A stretch of DNA of 14,955 bases from Planctomicrobium sp. (lineage in GTDB: Bacteria > Planctomycetota > Planctomycetia > Planctomycetales > Planctomycetaceae). Of this stretch, positions 7,615 through 14,103 are shown piece by piece. The stretch is from NCBI GenBank assembly GCA_029259835.1, contig JAJDEL010000600.1:1-14955 (forward strand). Reading direction: 5' to 3'. Position 1 is the first letter of the stretch, and the number at the start of each line of letters is the position of its first letter. Both the position numbers and the translations under genes were made by a program. The notes beneath the pieces are model-generated. The model saw only the letters and a list, made by a program, of their open reading frames with translations. It ran no database searches and was not told the origin of the DNA.

Positions 7615-8558
7615 TTGAACTCAAGAACGTATCGATTCAGGCAGGAGATTTCCGGTTGAAGAATGTCTCCTTCAAAATTGAAACCGGCGAATACGCCGTA
7701 TTCATGGGGCGTACCGGACGTGGCAAAACTACGATCCTCGAATCAATCTGCGGCCTCCGCCGAATCACCAGCGGAGAGATACTGGTCCACGGGGTCGACG
7801 TCAGTGACTGGATGCCCGGGGACCGTGGGATCGGGTATGTCCCGCAAGATTTGGCGCTGTTCCCGAAGATGAATGTCGACGAGCATCTCTCGTTTGCATT
7901 AAAGCTTCGTAAGCAGCCAACAAACAAAATTCAAAAACGAGTTTCTTCATTGGCGGATCAACTTGCAATTACGCATCTGCTGAAGCGTTCGATCAATGAC
8001 CTCAGTGGCGGTGAAAAGCAACGCGTTGCTCTGGGTCGCGCGATTTCCTTCGAGCCGAATGCGTTACTGCTGGACGAACCGTTTAGCGCACTGGACGAAC
8101 AAACGCGTCAGGAAATGCACAATCTCTTAAAGAAGATCACATCTGAGTCAGGAGTCACAACACTGCATGTGACACATAGTGAAGAAGAAGCTGTCGCTCT
8201 AGCGGATCGTCGTTACTCTCTTGAAGATGGTGTCGTCATTGGTCAGAATTCGCCAAAGAAAGGAATTCACGACATGAACATCAAAGTCCGCTTTGAAGCA
8301 CAACTCCGGCAAGCCGCAGGAACAGATATTGCTGACATCGATCTCGAAGAGTCGAATTCGATTTCCCGTGTTTTTTCCGTCGTCTCCGAACAATTCGGAA
8401 AAGATGTTTCGTCGCGTCTGCTTGATCAAGATGGGAATCCACAGAAAAGTCTGCTGGTATTCGTCAACGACCAACCAGTCGCTTATGATTGCTTCACCGA
8501 AGGCACACTGAACGACGGCGACATCGTCTCCATTCTACCTCCGATCGCTGGCGGTTAA
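7611..8558 (+). CDS. ABC transporter ATPase fused to a C-terminal MoaD/ThiS-like sulfur-carrier domain
   Basis: Protein of 315 residues. Residues 1 to about 215 are a ModC-type ATPase with all catalytic elements: Walker A GRTGRGKT (33-40), Q-loop Gln79, signature LSGGE (131-135), Walker B ALLLDEP (151-157) and switch His189. After a linker of about ten residues, 222-315 match a whole MoaD: MNIKVRFEAQLRQAAG opens the ubiquitin-like fold and DGDIVSILPPIAGG ends it. MoaD carries a thiocarboxylate on that terminal Gly-Gly as sulfur donor in molybdopterin synthesis. ModC proteins usually continue instead into an oxyanion-sensing TOBE domain, absent here. The start ATG overlaps the permease stop and follows GGAGGAGG at 7591-7598. 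An internal ATG at 8274 with its own Shine-Dalgarno sequence could also give free MoaD. The fused order and intact frame are directly visible; the function of the fusion is inference. A sequencing error removing a stop is the main alternative. Confidence 0.9.
   Translation: MIELKNVSIQAGDFRLKNVSFKIETGEYAVFMGRTGRGKTTILESICGLRRITSGEILVHGVDVSDWMPGDRGIGYVPQDLALFPKMNVDEHLSFALKLRKQPTNKIQKRVSSLADQLAITHLLKRSINDLSGGEKQRVALGRAISFEPNALLLDEPFSALDEQTRQEMHNLLKKITSESGVTTLHVTHSEEEAVALADRRYSLEDGVVIGQNSPKKGIHDMNIKVRFEAQLRQAAGTDIADIDLEESNSISRVFSVVSEQFGKDVSSRLLDQDGNPQKSLLVFVNDQPVAYDCFTEGTLNDGDIVSILPPIAGG
8261..8276 (+). promoter_or_regulatory. Candidate internal ribosome binding site and start codon for free MoaD
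   Basis: AGGA at 8261-8264, inside the purine tract AAAGAAAGGAA (8255-8265), lies nine bases before an in-frame ATG (8274-8276). That ATG is codon 222 of the ATPase-MoaD gene and exactly the residue where MoaD proteins normally begin. Initiation here would yield a 94-residue stand-alone MoaD ending in Gly-Gly. Purine tracts are common in coding sequence, so this could be chance, but position and spacing both fit. Confidence 0.5.
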
Positions 8559-8597
8559 CTCTTCTCAATCGAATTCACATCAACAACGAGCTGCTCC

Positions 8598-9350
8598 ATG
8601 TCCGAGAATCCGTCTCTAACAGCAGAAGAAAAAGCCCGTTATGAGTGGCAAATGTGGACGCCGGACATTGGTGAAGAAGGGCAGGAAAAGCTGAAGGCGG
8701 CGAGCGTTCTTGTTTCCAGAATCGGTGGCGTCGGTGGCACGGTTGCCTATTATCTGGCGGCGGCTGGAATTGGAAAACTGGTGCTGGCTCATGGTGGAAA
8801 TGTCAAACCGAGTGATCTCAACCGGCAGTTGCTGATGACAAGTAACTGGCTCGGCAAGCCGCGCAGTGAATCTTCTCCGAAACGACTTGCAGACCTCAAT
8901 CCAAATGTTGAAGTTGCTTCTGTGAGCGAAAACATTAATGAAGAGAACGTCGACTCGCTCGTCGAACAGGTCGATATTGTTGTCGATGCGGCACCACTCT
9001 TCCCAGAACGATTCGCGATGAACCGGGCTTGTGTTCAGCAAAGGAAACCACTGATAGAAAGCGCGATGTTCGACTTTGATGCTCAATTGACGACGATCAT
9101 ACCAGGAAAAACCCCTTGTCTGGCTTGTCTGTACCCGGAAAACCCTCCGAACTGGAAGCGAGAGTTCCCGGTCTTTGGTGCGGTCTCTGGAACGATCGCT
9201 GCGCTTGCGGCTGTTGAGGTCATTAAACTCGTCACCGGCGTGGGAGAAACACTTCAGGGAAAAATGCTCTGGGCGAATATGAGGACAATGGATTTCCGAA
9301 AGCTACCGATTGCAAGGCGTGGGGATTGCCCGGTCTGCCGAGAGATCTAA
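8598..9350 (+). CDS. ThiF/MoeB/HesA-family adenylyltransferase-like protein, atypical active site
   Basis: Protein of 250 residues, the usual size of MoeB/HesA-type E1-like enzymes, which adenylate the terminal Gly-Gly of MoaD or ThiS. Family features are present: RYEWQMW (14-20) in the place of the RYSRQ motif, Rossmann segment with RIGGVGG (41-47), NRQ (75-77), two zinc-type CxxC pairs (174-177 and 244-247) and FGAVSG near 193-198. Several positions differ from the MoeB consensus. The first Gly of GxGGxG is Arg41, the acidic VDxD/E is replaced by AHGGN (64-68), the Lys of GxxK is Arg89, and the DCTDN segment reads DAAPL (130-134), losing the second Asp. I have the impression that planctomycete relatives share this pattern, which would make it a subfamily trait. 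The gene follows the MoaD fusion by 39 bases, so that domain is the obvious partner. Whether it still adenylates is uncertain. Confidence 0.82.
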   Translation: MSENPSLTAEEKARYEWQMWTPDIGEEGQEKLKAASVLVSRIGGVGGTVAYYLAAAGIGKLVLAHGGNVKPSDLNRQLLMTSNWLGKPRSESSPKRLADLNPNVEVASVSENINEENVDSLVEQVDIVVDAAPLFPERFAMNRACVQQRKPLIESAMFDFDAQLTTIIPGKTPCLACLYPENPPNWKREFPVFGAVSGTIAALAAVEVIKLVTGVGETLQGKMLWANMRTMDFRKLPIARRGDCPVCREI

Positions 9351-9368
9351 TCAAGCATCTCGCAATTT

Positions 9369-9436
9369 GAGACAGACATTCTAGTCTGTTCGTGGTGCAA
9401 ACATTGTTGTTCTACACTGACAGGAATGTCTGTTCC
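9369..9436. repeat. Dispersed ACAGACATTC inverted-repeat element
   Basis: ACAGACATTC (9372-9381) recurs inverted as GAATGTCTGT (9424-9433), ten of ten bases. The left half is itself a small hairpin (ACAGAC 9372-9377 with GTCTGT 9384-9389, loop ATTCTA). I recognise this tract as a repeat type frequent between planctomycete genes. On the minus strand it produces a spurious short open frame (9347-9553). It lies just after the ThiF-like gene, where the RNA hairpins could help end or protect the importer transcript. The rest of the 292-base gap up to argG holds nothing I recognise. Confidence 0.55.
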
Positions 9437-9642
9437 ACCTGGAAACAAAATGCGGCTCTGCATTCTCAGCAAAGAAAAAAACGGTTCGCCTGAACGCTGA
9501 GCATTGATGTTCCCCATGCATGATGAGACGATGCCTCGATCATTCCGCAGCAAATGAACCTCATTCGCATCAAGAGTGTCGAATCAGAAAGTTTCCCTAC
9601 AAACACATTCGAGTTTTCCGATAGAGAAAGAGTCAGTGCAAG

Positions 9643-10866
9643 ATGGCAGATTCAGTTGTTTTGGCGTACAGCGGTGGTTTGGACACTTCGGTCCTTGTCG
9701 GCTGGTTGATGGACAAAGGCTATGACGTTCACTGCTTGTATGTCGACTTAGGACAACCCTGTGAAGACATCGAAGGGATTCTTAAAAAGGCAATTGACAT
9801 CGGTGCGAAAAGCTCGATTTCAATCGATGTTCAAGAAGAACTTTGTCGAGACTTCGCTTTTCCAGTTCTTCAATGGCAGGCGAAGTACGAAAACATCTAC
9901 CTGCTCGGCACGTCGATAGCGCGACCGCTGATCTCTAAAATTGTGCTGCAACGTGCCCGCGAAGTTGGAGCGGTTGCTTATGTGCATGGAGCAACGGGAA
10001 AAGGGAACGACCAATGCCGCTTCCAACTTGCTGCAGAAGCACTTGAGCCATCGGTGAAAGTGATTGCTCCATGGCGAATGGATGAGTTCCGTGACCTTTT
10101 CCCGGGTCGAACGGAGATGCTCGAATACTGTGCTGAGAAAAACATTCCGGTCAAGGCAACCGCGTCGAAGCCTTATTCTTCGGATGAGAACTGCTTGCAC
10201 ATCAGCTATGAAGCTGGAGACCTTGAAGACCCAAATGTCGACGGCATTCCTGTCATTGATTTCGGAATGACTGTCTCTCCACAAGAAGCCCCTGACAATG
10301 AAGCTGTTGTCAAAATTGGATTCGAGTCAGGTATTCCAATAAGTGTCAATGGGCAGTCGCTGAATGCGTATGAAGTCGTTGCCACCCTCAACCAACTCGG
10401 TGGTGAAAACGGAGTCGGTCGAATCGATATTGTCGAGAACAGGTTCGTCGGTATGAAGAGCAGGGGAGTGTACGAAGCGCCTGGGATGACATGCTTATAC
10501 GCGGCACTTCAATCACTCGAACAACTCACGATTGATCGAGACGCTGTTCATCTTCGCGACCGCCTAAGTCCGGAAGTTGCCGAGATGGTTTACAACGGCT
10601 TCTGGTATTGTGCGAAAATGGACGCACTGATGGCGTTCATCACTCAGTTACAAGAACCAGTCACAGGTGAAGTGACTCTCGGACTCTACAAGGGGAACGT
10701 TCGCGTCATCGGACGGACGTCACCGAATTCACTGTATGATGAAGCAATCGCTTCTATGGAAGCCGCAGACGAGGCGGACTACAGCCAGAACGATGCCGAA
10801 GGCTTCTTGCGGATTCTCGGCGTGCCACTACGTGTGCAAGGAAAAGCCCGACCTCGCAATTATTGA
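9643..10866 (+). CDS. argG: Argininosuccinate synthase
   Basis: Cytoplasmic enzyme of 407 residues that joins citrulline and aspartate with ATP to give argininosuccinate, the penultimate step of arginine synthesis. The N-terminal PP-loop AYSGGLDTS (8-16) binds ATP. GATGKGNDQCRF near 117-128 is the second signature region, where the usual V or I is Cys. The SKPYSSDENC stretch, the GVGRIDIVENR segment and the FxGMKSRGVYEAPG region are all typical, and the length is that of the normal bacterial enzyme. The ATG at 9643 begins directly at the conserved N-terminus. The gene appears to be transcribed alone, 292 bases after the ThiF-like gene; no ARG-box operator was recognised. Nothing links it functionally to the importer. 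The perfect hairpin at 10885-10905 lies 19 bases past its stop. Confidence 0.97.
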   Translation: MADSVVLAYSGGLDTSVLVGWLMDKGYDVHCLYVDLGQPCEDIEGILKKAIDIGAKSSISIDVQEELCRDFAFPVLQWQAKYENIYLLGTSIARPLISKIVLQRAREVGAVAYVHGATGKGNDQCRFQLAAEALEPSVKVIAPWRMDEFRDLFPGRTEMLEYCAEKNIPVKATASKPYSSDENCLHISYEAGDLEDPNVDGIPVIDFGMTVSPQEAPDNEAVVKIGFESGIPISVNGQSLNAYEVVATLNQLGGENGVGRIDIVENRFVGMKSRGVYEAPGMTCLYAALQSLEQLTIDRDAVHLRDRLSPEVAEMVYNGFWYCAKMDALMAFITQLQEPVTGEVTLGLYKGNVRVIGRTSPNSLYDEAIASMEAADEADYSQNDAEGFLRILGVPLRVQGKARPRNY

Positions 10867-10884
10867 AAAGTCGCTAGCGATTCG

Positions 10885-10905
10885 CCGCACACTTTAAGTG
10901 TGCGG
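10885..10905. terminator. Perfect hairpin between convergent argG and export-lipoprotein genes
   Basis: CCGCACACTT (10885-10894) and AAGTGTGCGG (10896-10905) are exact reverse complements around one central T; in RNA the loop would open to three or more bases. It sits between the argG stop and the stop of the minus-strand gene, where a shared terminator would be expected. There is no U-run immediately downstream on the plus strand (an A-run follows), so it is not a textbook intrinsic terminator. It may instead be a stability hairpin or a dispersed repeat. Confidence 0.5.
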
Positions 10906-10923
10906 AAAAACGAAATTTCTTTC

Positions 10924-12243
10924 CTAGAAGATTGCCCCGCCGCCACCGCTGTTTCCTTGGATTTGATTCAGCAGGAAGTTGAATCCTAATACGCTGATTG
11001 CGGCGTTGTACAACTCTTCTTCAAGTGTGTAGCGAAGAATAAGTGTGTCCCCCGGTTGCACCAGAATTCGCTGCGAAGGATTGGTGAGGGCTTCGTTCAG
11101 ATTGACACGGATCGGAACCAAATCACCACATTCAAGTTTCCTGAGTACGACCAAGTCCGATGGATTGCGTCCGGTACTTCCACTTCCTCCACTTCCTCCA
11201 CCACGTCCACCACCGCCGATACCGCCGTTCGCGACTCCTCCGATTCCGGTTCCTCCACTGGCGAAGGTTCCTCCGACGAGAGCCACTGCTTCGACAACGT
11301 CCAAGTCGTAATCGCGAGGTAAGATGTTCTCTCCACCATTGAGAAGACCGCCGGTGTAGAATCGCTCCTGATCACGAGCAGGAATGTAAACAATATCCCC
11401 CTCATCCAAAACGATGTCTTTTTCATCAAACGCCGGGACATTTTCTGAATAGAACCGTAAAGGAATTTTCACGATCTTCGGTCCGTCCAGAATTTCCTCT
11501 GGGCATTCACAGACTTCCTTGCAGCTGTTGATCGCCGCGATCATTTGATCCCGTTCAACGCCATCTTCAAAGGATCCCTTGATCACGTAGATTTCATTTC
11601 GTGCATCAAGTCCAGGGAGACCACCGGTCAGGTTCAGTGCATGGAGAACGTCATTTTCGAAAGCGGGCATTTCAATAATTTGCCCAGTTCCCCGCTTCGA
11701 AATTCCCTCGGCTCCTCCTCCTTCCTCGCGAATCACGGTCACTTGAATTTCTCGCCGGCGCGTGAGTGTGACAATGATCCTCGACTGGTCACCTTGCAGA
11801 ATTTCGTTCTTCGTATAAATGTCACGAATTAAGTCCGTTGCCTCGACGAGTGAGAGTCCTTTGACGGGAATCGCTTTCACATATGGCAAATCGATTGTGC
11901 CATCTTCACGAATTGGGATAGGAAATCCCAAAGACGGTGCCAGGTTGCCCTGCTCCGGGAAATGCACCGGCGGCTGAGAACCTTCTTCACCCAGGACATT
12001 TTCAATGAAGACTCCCAGAACATCGCCTGCATCGAGGCGGTACACATCTGGTTGATCCTGGCGGAGCCGCGACAATGAAATGTTCTGCATTTCCTCCCGA
12101 CCTCGACCTAGAAATTCATCCGGGACGCGGCTGGCAGGCACTGCCTGAAGATTGTCGCAAACCGAACAGCCTTGCAACATGGCGATGCTCATCAAAACGA
12201 GCGCCAATGAAGTAGTACGCCGTGGCGTCATCAGTGATGACAT
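10924..12243 (-). CDS. Wza-like polysaccharide export outer-membrane lipoprotein
   Basis: Protein of 439 residues. A lipoprotein signal ends in the lipobox LQGC with Cys26 as the lipidation site. A polysaccharide export domain (about 66-175) begins YRLDAGDVLGVFIENVLG and contains IREDGTIDLPYV and an EIQVTVIRE strand. SLBB-like segments follow, with DEGDIVYIPARD and VQPGDTLILRY as typical beta-grasp ends. Proteins of this type form the outer-membrane channel that secretes exopolysaccharide or capsule. A Gly/Ser-rich stretch of some 30 residues (about 322-352) interrupts the C-terminal SLBB region. The start is set by a good Shine-Dalgarno sequence seven bases upstream; an ATG four codons in is less well spaced. 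It diverges from the NusG-like gene, a pairing seen in polysaccharide loci. No polymerase or glycosyltransferase is in the window. Confidence 0.88.
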   Translation of the reverse strand: MSSLMTPRRTTSLALVLMSIAMLQGCSVCDNLQAVPASRVPDEFLGRGREEMQNISLSRLRQDQPDVYRLDAGDVLGVFIENVLGEEGSQPPVHFPEQGNLAPSLGFPIPIREDGTIDLPYVKAIPVKGLSLVEATDLIRDIYTKNEILQGDQSRIIVTLTRRREIQVTVIREEGGGAEGISKRGTGQIIEMPAFENDVLHALNLTGGLPGLDARNEIYVIKGSFEDGVERDQMIAAINSCKEVCECPEEILDGPKIVKIPLRFYSENVPAFDEKDIVLDEGDIVYIPARDQERFYTGGLLNGGENILPRDYDLDVVEAVALVGGTFASGGTGIGGVANGGIGGGGRGGGSGGSGSTGRNPSDLVVLRKLECGDLVPIRVNLNEALTNPSQRILVQPGDTLILRYTLEEELYNAAISVLGFNFLLNQIQGNSGGGGAIF

Positions 12244-12250
12244 GAGATTT

Positions 12251-12257
12251 CTTCCTT
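12251..12257 (-). promoter_or_regulatory. Shine-Dalgarno sequence of the export lipoprotein gene
   Basis: The minus strand reads AAGGAAG here, with a seven-base spacer to the ATG at 12243-12241. It supports that start over the second in-frame ATG four codons later. Most other genes in the window lack such a clear site. Confidence 0.7.
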
Positions 12258-12520
12258 GAATTGCAGAGCTTGCCGCTTTCTTTGCTTCACTCGTCCTGAG
12301 CAGATATATCTCGATGTACGAAAGCGAGTTTGACTCGAACCATACACAGGTATTATCGGATACTTACGCACAATCAGGTGACTCAAACCTTGGTAACAGT
12401 TGTGCCTTTTATCTGGAAAATTTCGGGACGAAACACAGTATTCTTAAATCAAATTCTACCCAGTCTTCCTATGCTTTAAATTCGGAACGGAACTGGATAA
12501 AAAAGTATGATCTTTTCAAG

Positions 12521-12553
12521 TCTGTTGAAGATTGATGCTGCTCAACAGATAAT
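12521..12553 (+). promoter_or_regulatory. Sigma-70-type promoter with overlapping inverted repeat, for the NusG-like gene
   Basis: TTGAAG (12525-12530) and GATAAT (12548-12553) are separated by exactly 17 bases, a good match to the housekeeping promoter. Transcription would start near 12560, leaving a leader of about 43 bases before the ATG at 12603. TCTGTTGA (12521-12528) and TCAACAGA (12542-12549) are perfect inverted copies covering the -35 box and touching the -10 box, so a dimeric regulator bound here would block polymerase. No start-site data are available; this is read from sequence only. Confidence 0.6.
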
Positions 12554-12602
12554 CATCCCAAATGCTCGACAATGAAATTCGATTCCCGACCAACTAAATT
12601 CA

Positions 12603-13169
12603 ATGCCAATTCTAAAAGAAGAACAGTCGATCTTCCCTGAAAATTTATTCGACGAAAGCTACCTTGAAGACCGCCGCGATTCTGACGCACACTGGTGGGC
12701 AGTCTACACGCTTTCTCGCCGAGAAAAGGATTTCATGCGCAGGATTTTACCTCACCAAGTGCCGTTTTTCTGCCCAATCATCGGAGTCTCAAAACGCTCC
12801 CCGAAAGGACGCGTGCGAACAACTTTTACTCCGCTGTTTGCAAATTACGTCTTCATAAATGCGACAGAAGAAGAGCGAGTTCAGGCTTTCAAAACGAATT
12901 GCATCTCTCGTTGCCTGGAGGTCGATGATGAAGAACGCCTCGTCTTTGACCTGGCGCAGATTTCTCAATTAATGACTTCGAAGCAAGAACTACGATTCGA
13001 ATCGAAACTTGAGCCTGGGACGCTTGTTCGAATTAAGTCGGGACCAATGGAAGGGATTGAAGGCGTCGTCGTTCAATCGCGGAGTGAAGCCCGACTTCTG
13101 GTCACAGTCAATTATCTTCAACAGGGAACTTCACTCGAAATCAAAGATTTCGAAGTCGAAAAGCTGTAA
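12603..13169 (+). CDS. Specialised NusG paralogue (RfaH/LoaP/UpxY-like antiterminator)
   Basis: Protein of 188 residues. The NGN domain spans about 31-112, beginning HWWAVYTLSRREKDF (where NusG proteins have WY-v-t-sg-E) and including FTPLFANYVFINAT, the usual P-LFPGYVFV strand. The KOW domain spans about 138-188 with GTLVRIKSGPMEGIEGVV. Such proteins bind elongating RNA polymerase and modify pausing and termination. It is not the housekeeping nusG: the usual secE, rplK and rplA neighbours are missing, and the divergent neighbour is a polysaccharide export gene, the classic setting of RfaH-type factors that help transcribe long polysaccharide operons. An acidic N-terminal extension of about 29 residues precedes the NGN domain. 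The start has no Shine-Dalgarno sequence but follows the predicted promoter by a short leader. It converges on a small secreted-protein gene. Its target operon is not identifiable here. Confidence 0.87.
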   Translation: MPILKEEQSIFPENLFDESYLEDRRDSDAHWWAVYTLSRREKDFMRRILPHQVPFFCPIIGVSKRSPKGRVRTTFTPLFANYVFINATEEERVQAFKTNCISRCLEVDDEERLVFDLAQISQLMTSKQELRFESKLEPGTLVRIKSGPMEGIEGVVVQSRSEARLLVTVNYLQQGTSLEIKDFEVEKL

Positions 13170-13182
13170 TCCATGTTCCCGG

Positions 13183-13224
13183 TCTGTCTCTTCGTATACT
13201 GAGAGACGGAAGATCAGATTTTCT
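13183..13224. terminator. Weak hairpin with T-rich tail at convergent gene ends
   Basis: TCTGTCTCTT (13183-13192) can pair with GAGAGACGGA (13201-13210) over ten positions including two G-U pairs, with an eight-base loop. A T-rich stretch follows from 13218. It lies 13 bases after the NusG-like stop, and its tail overlaps the 3' end of the opposing gene. The structure and tail are modest, so a terminator role is only plausible. Confidence 0.35.
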
Positions 13225-13825
13225 TTTTCGAGCTTGGACTGTACTCTTTGTCTGGTGTCTTCAACGGGTCAATCGCGGGAGGCACAAACGGGATTCCCTT
13301 GCCATCGAGTACTGGATCAGCAGTCGGCTCAGAATCGCCAGAACCTTCTGGAATCGGAAGTAACGGGGAACCTGCTTCTGTCGGTGAAGACAATTCTGGC
13401 CATGCAATTCCTGGTTTGTTCGACTGTGCGTGAAGGTGAGGGGCGATTTGGATCTCTCGATGATCAAATAATCCATCGGTCGAAACTGCCACAGACCCCA
13501 TCCACCAGCCGTTGAACCACGCTCTCGTTCGATCTTGCGCGTCAGCTCTGTTATTTGAGGCGCTCCAATAAAATCGAGGAGGGATTGCCGGAGGGCATTC
13601 TTCCCCATTCAAAGAAGCACGATAGCCTGCCTTAAAGCCGTCTCGAAAATCATTCAAGTGCGGTTCAGATTCCCAATAGCTGCGGTGATAGAGCCACGCA
13701 CGCTTCGTGATTCTTTTGTCCTGAATCTTGATTGCGCACTCATCAACTCGGTTTTTGAGTTGGACACACCCTACTTGTTGTAGAACGCATAGCGTGAACA
13801 GAATTCTCAGCGTCATCCATGACAT
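13214..13825 (-). CDS. Small secreted planctomycete protein of unknown function
   Basis: Protein of 203 residues. A short hydrophobic leader (about 5-19) ends at Cys20 (QQVGC), so it is exported. The Cys may be a lipid attachment site, but the residue at -3 is Gln rather than Leu, which makes a lipoprotein call unsure. The core (about 45-120) has FRDGFKAGYRAS, then GEECPPAIPPRFYW, then AWFNGWWMGSVA. I recognise this order from short planctomycete exported proteins often found near polysaccharide or cell-envelope genes; no biochemical role is known to me. The C-terminal 75 residues are Pro/Ser/Glu-rich and probably unstructured, ending in a basic SKKKI tail. The gene converges on the NusG-like gene with a 44-base gap. 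The ATG at 13825 is used; another in-frame ATG lies three codons in. Confidence 0.75.
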   Translation of the reverse strand: MSWMTLRILFTLCVLQQVGCVQLKNRVDECAIKIQDKRITKRAWLYHRSYWESEPHLNDFRDGFKAGYRASLNGEECPPAIPPRFYWSASNNRADAQDRTRAWFNGWWMGSVAVSTDGLFDHREIQIAPHLHAQSNKPGIAWPELSSPTEAGSPLLPIPEGSGDSEPTADPVLDGKGIPFVPPAIDPLKTPDKEYSPSSKKKI

Positions 13826-14103
13826 TTGAAAAACTTACTTGCTTTATTGTCTGGGTATCTCAGAAAATTTGACTGACAGTGAGTCTCCGTACTCCCTTGC
13901 CTCTTATCGTCTCAGTTTTCATCGGCGTGTGAGAGTGTTCACCTCGATCACATTTCGGAAGAGAGGAAATCTGCCAGATGTTCGGGTTGCGTAAAGCTGT
14001 GAATCTGGATCAAACAGACGCGACACGGTAATCTAGGAGACCCTTGATGATTATCGACAAGCATGAACCAGACAAGTACTGAATGCCCCGAACTGAAAAT
14101 CAT

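Larger units (their letters stand above)
12244..12602. other. 359-base divergent control region
   Basis: This AT-rich gap lies between the export lipoprotein gene (leftward) and the NusG-like gene (rightward). On the NusG side it carries the promoter and inverted repeat at 12521-12553. On the other side it has two small palindromes: AGATATATCT (12302-12311) and CGAGT/ACTCG (12325-12329 with 12333-12337). These may mark the leftward promoter or an operator, but I cannot place its -35 and -10 boxes with confidence. An open frame at 12314-12535 has no ribosome site, recognisable motif or protein-like composition and is not called. No ops/JUMPstart element was recognised. Confidence 0.6.

Noticed and set aside
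7611..8558. Fusion as a mere artefact of two overlapping genes
   Set aside because: The reading frame continues without a stop through the linker and both domains are intact, so the fusion is taken at face value, with read-level confirmation listed as a check.
9347..9553. Minus-strand 68-codon open frame after the ThiF-like gene
   Set aside because: It is generated by the ACAGACATTC repeat; peptides of the type it encodes are a known kind of spurious annotation in this lineage, to my recollection.
11045..11342. Plus-strand Pro-, Ser- and Thr-rich open frames
   Set aside because: They are the antisense reading of the Gly-rich stretch of the export lipoprotein; low complexity opens several frames.
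12314..12535. Open frame of 73 codons in the divergent control region
   Set aside because: It lacks a ribosome site, has Ser/Asn-rich composition without any recognisable motif, and overlaps the promoter and inverted repeat at its 3' end.
13009..13515. Plus-strand open frame of 168 codons
   Set aside because: It overlaps the KOW end of the NusG paralogue and is antisense to the small secreted protein, both better supported.
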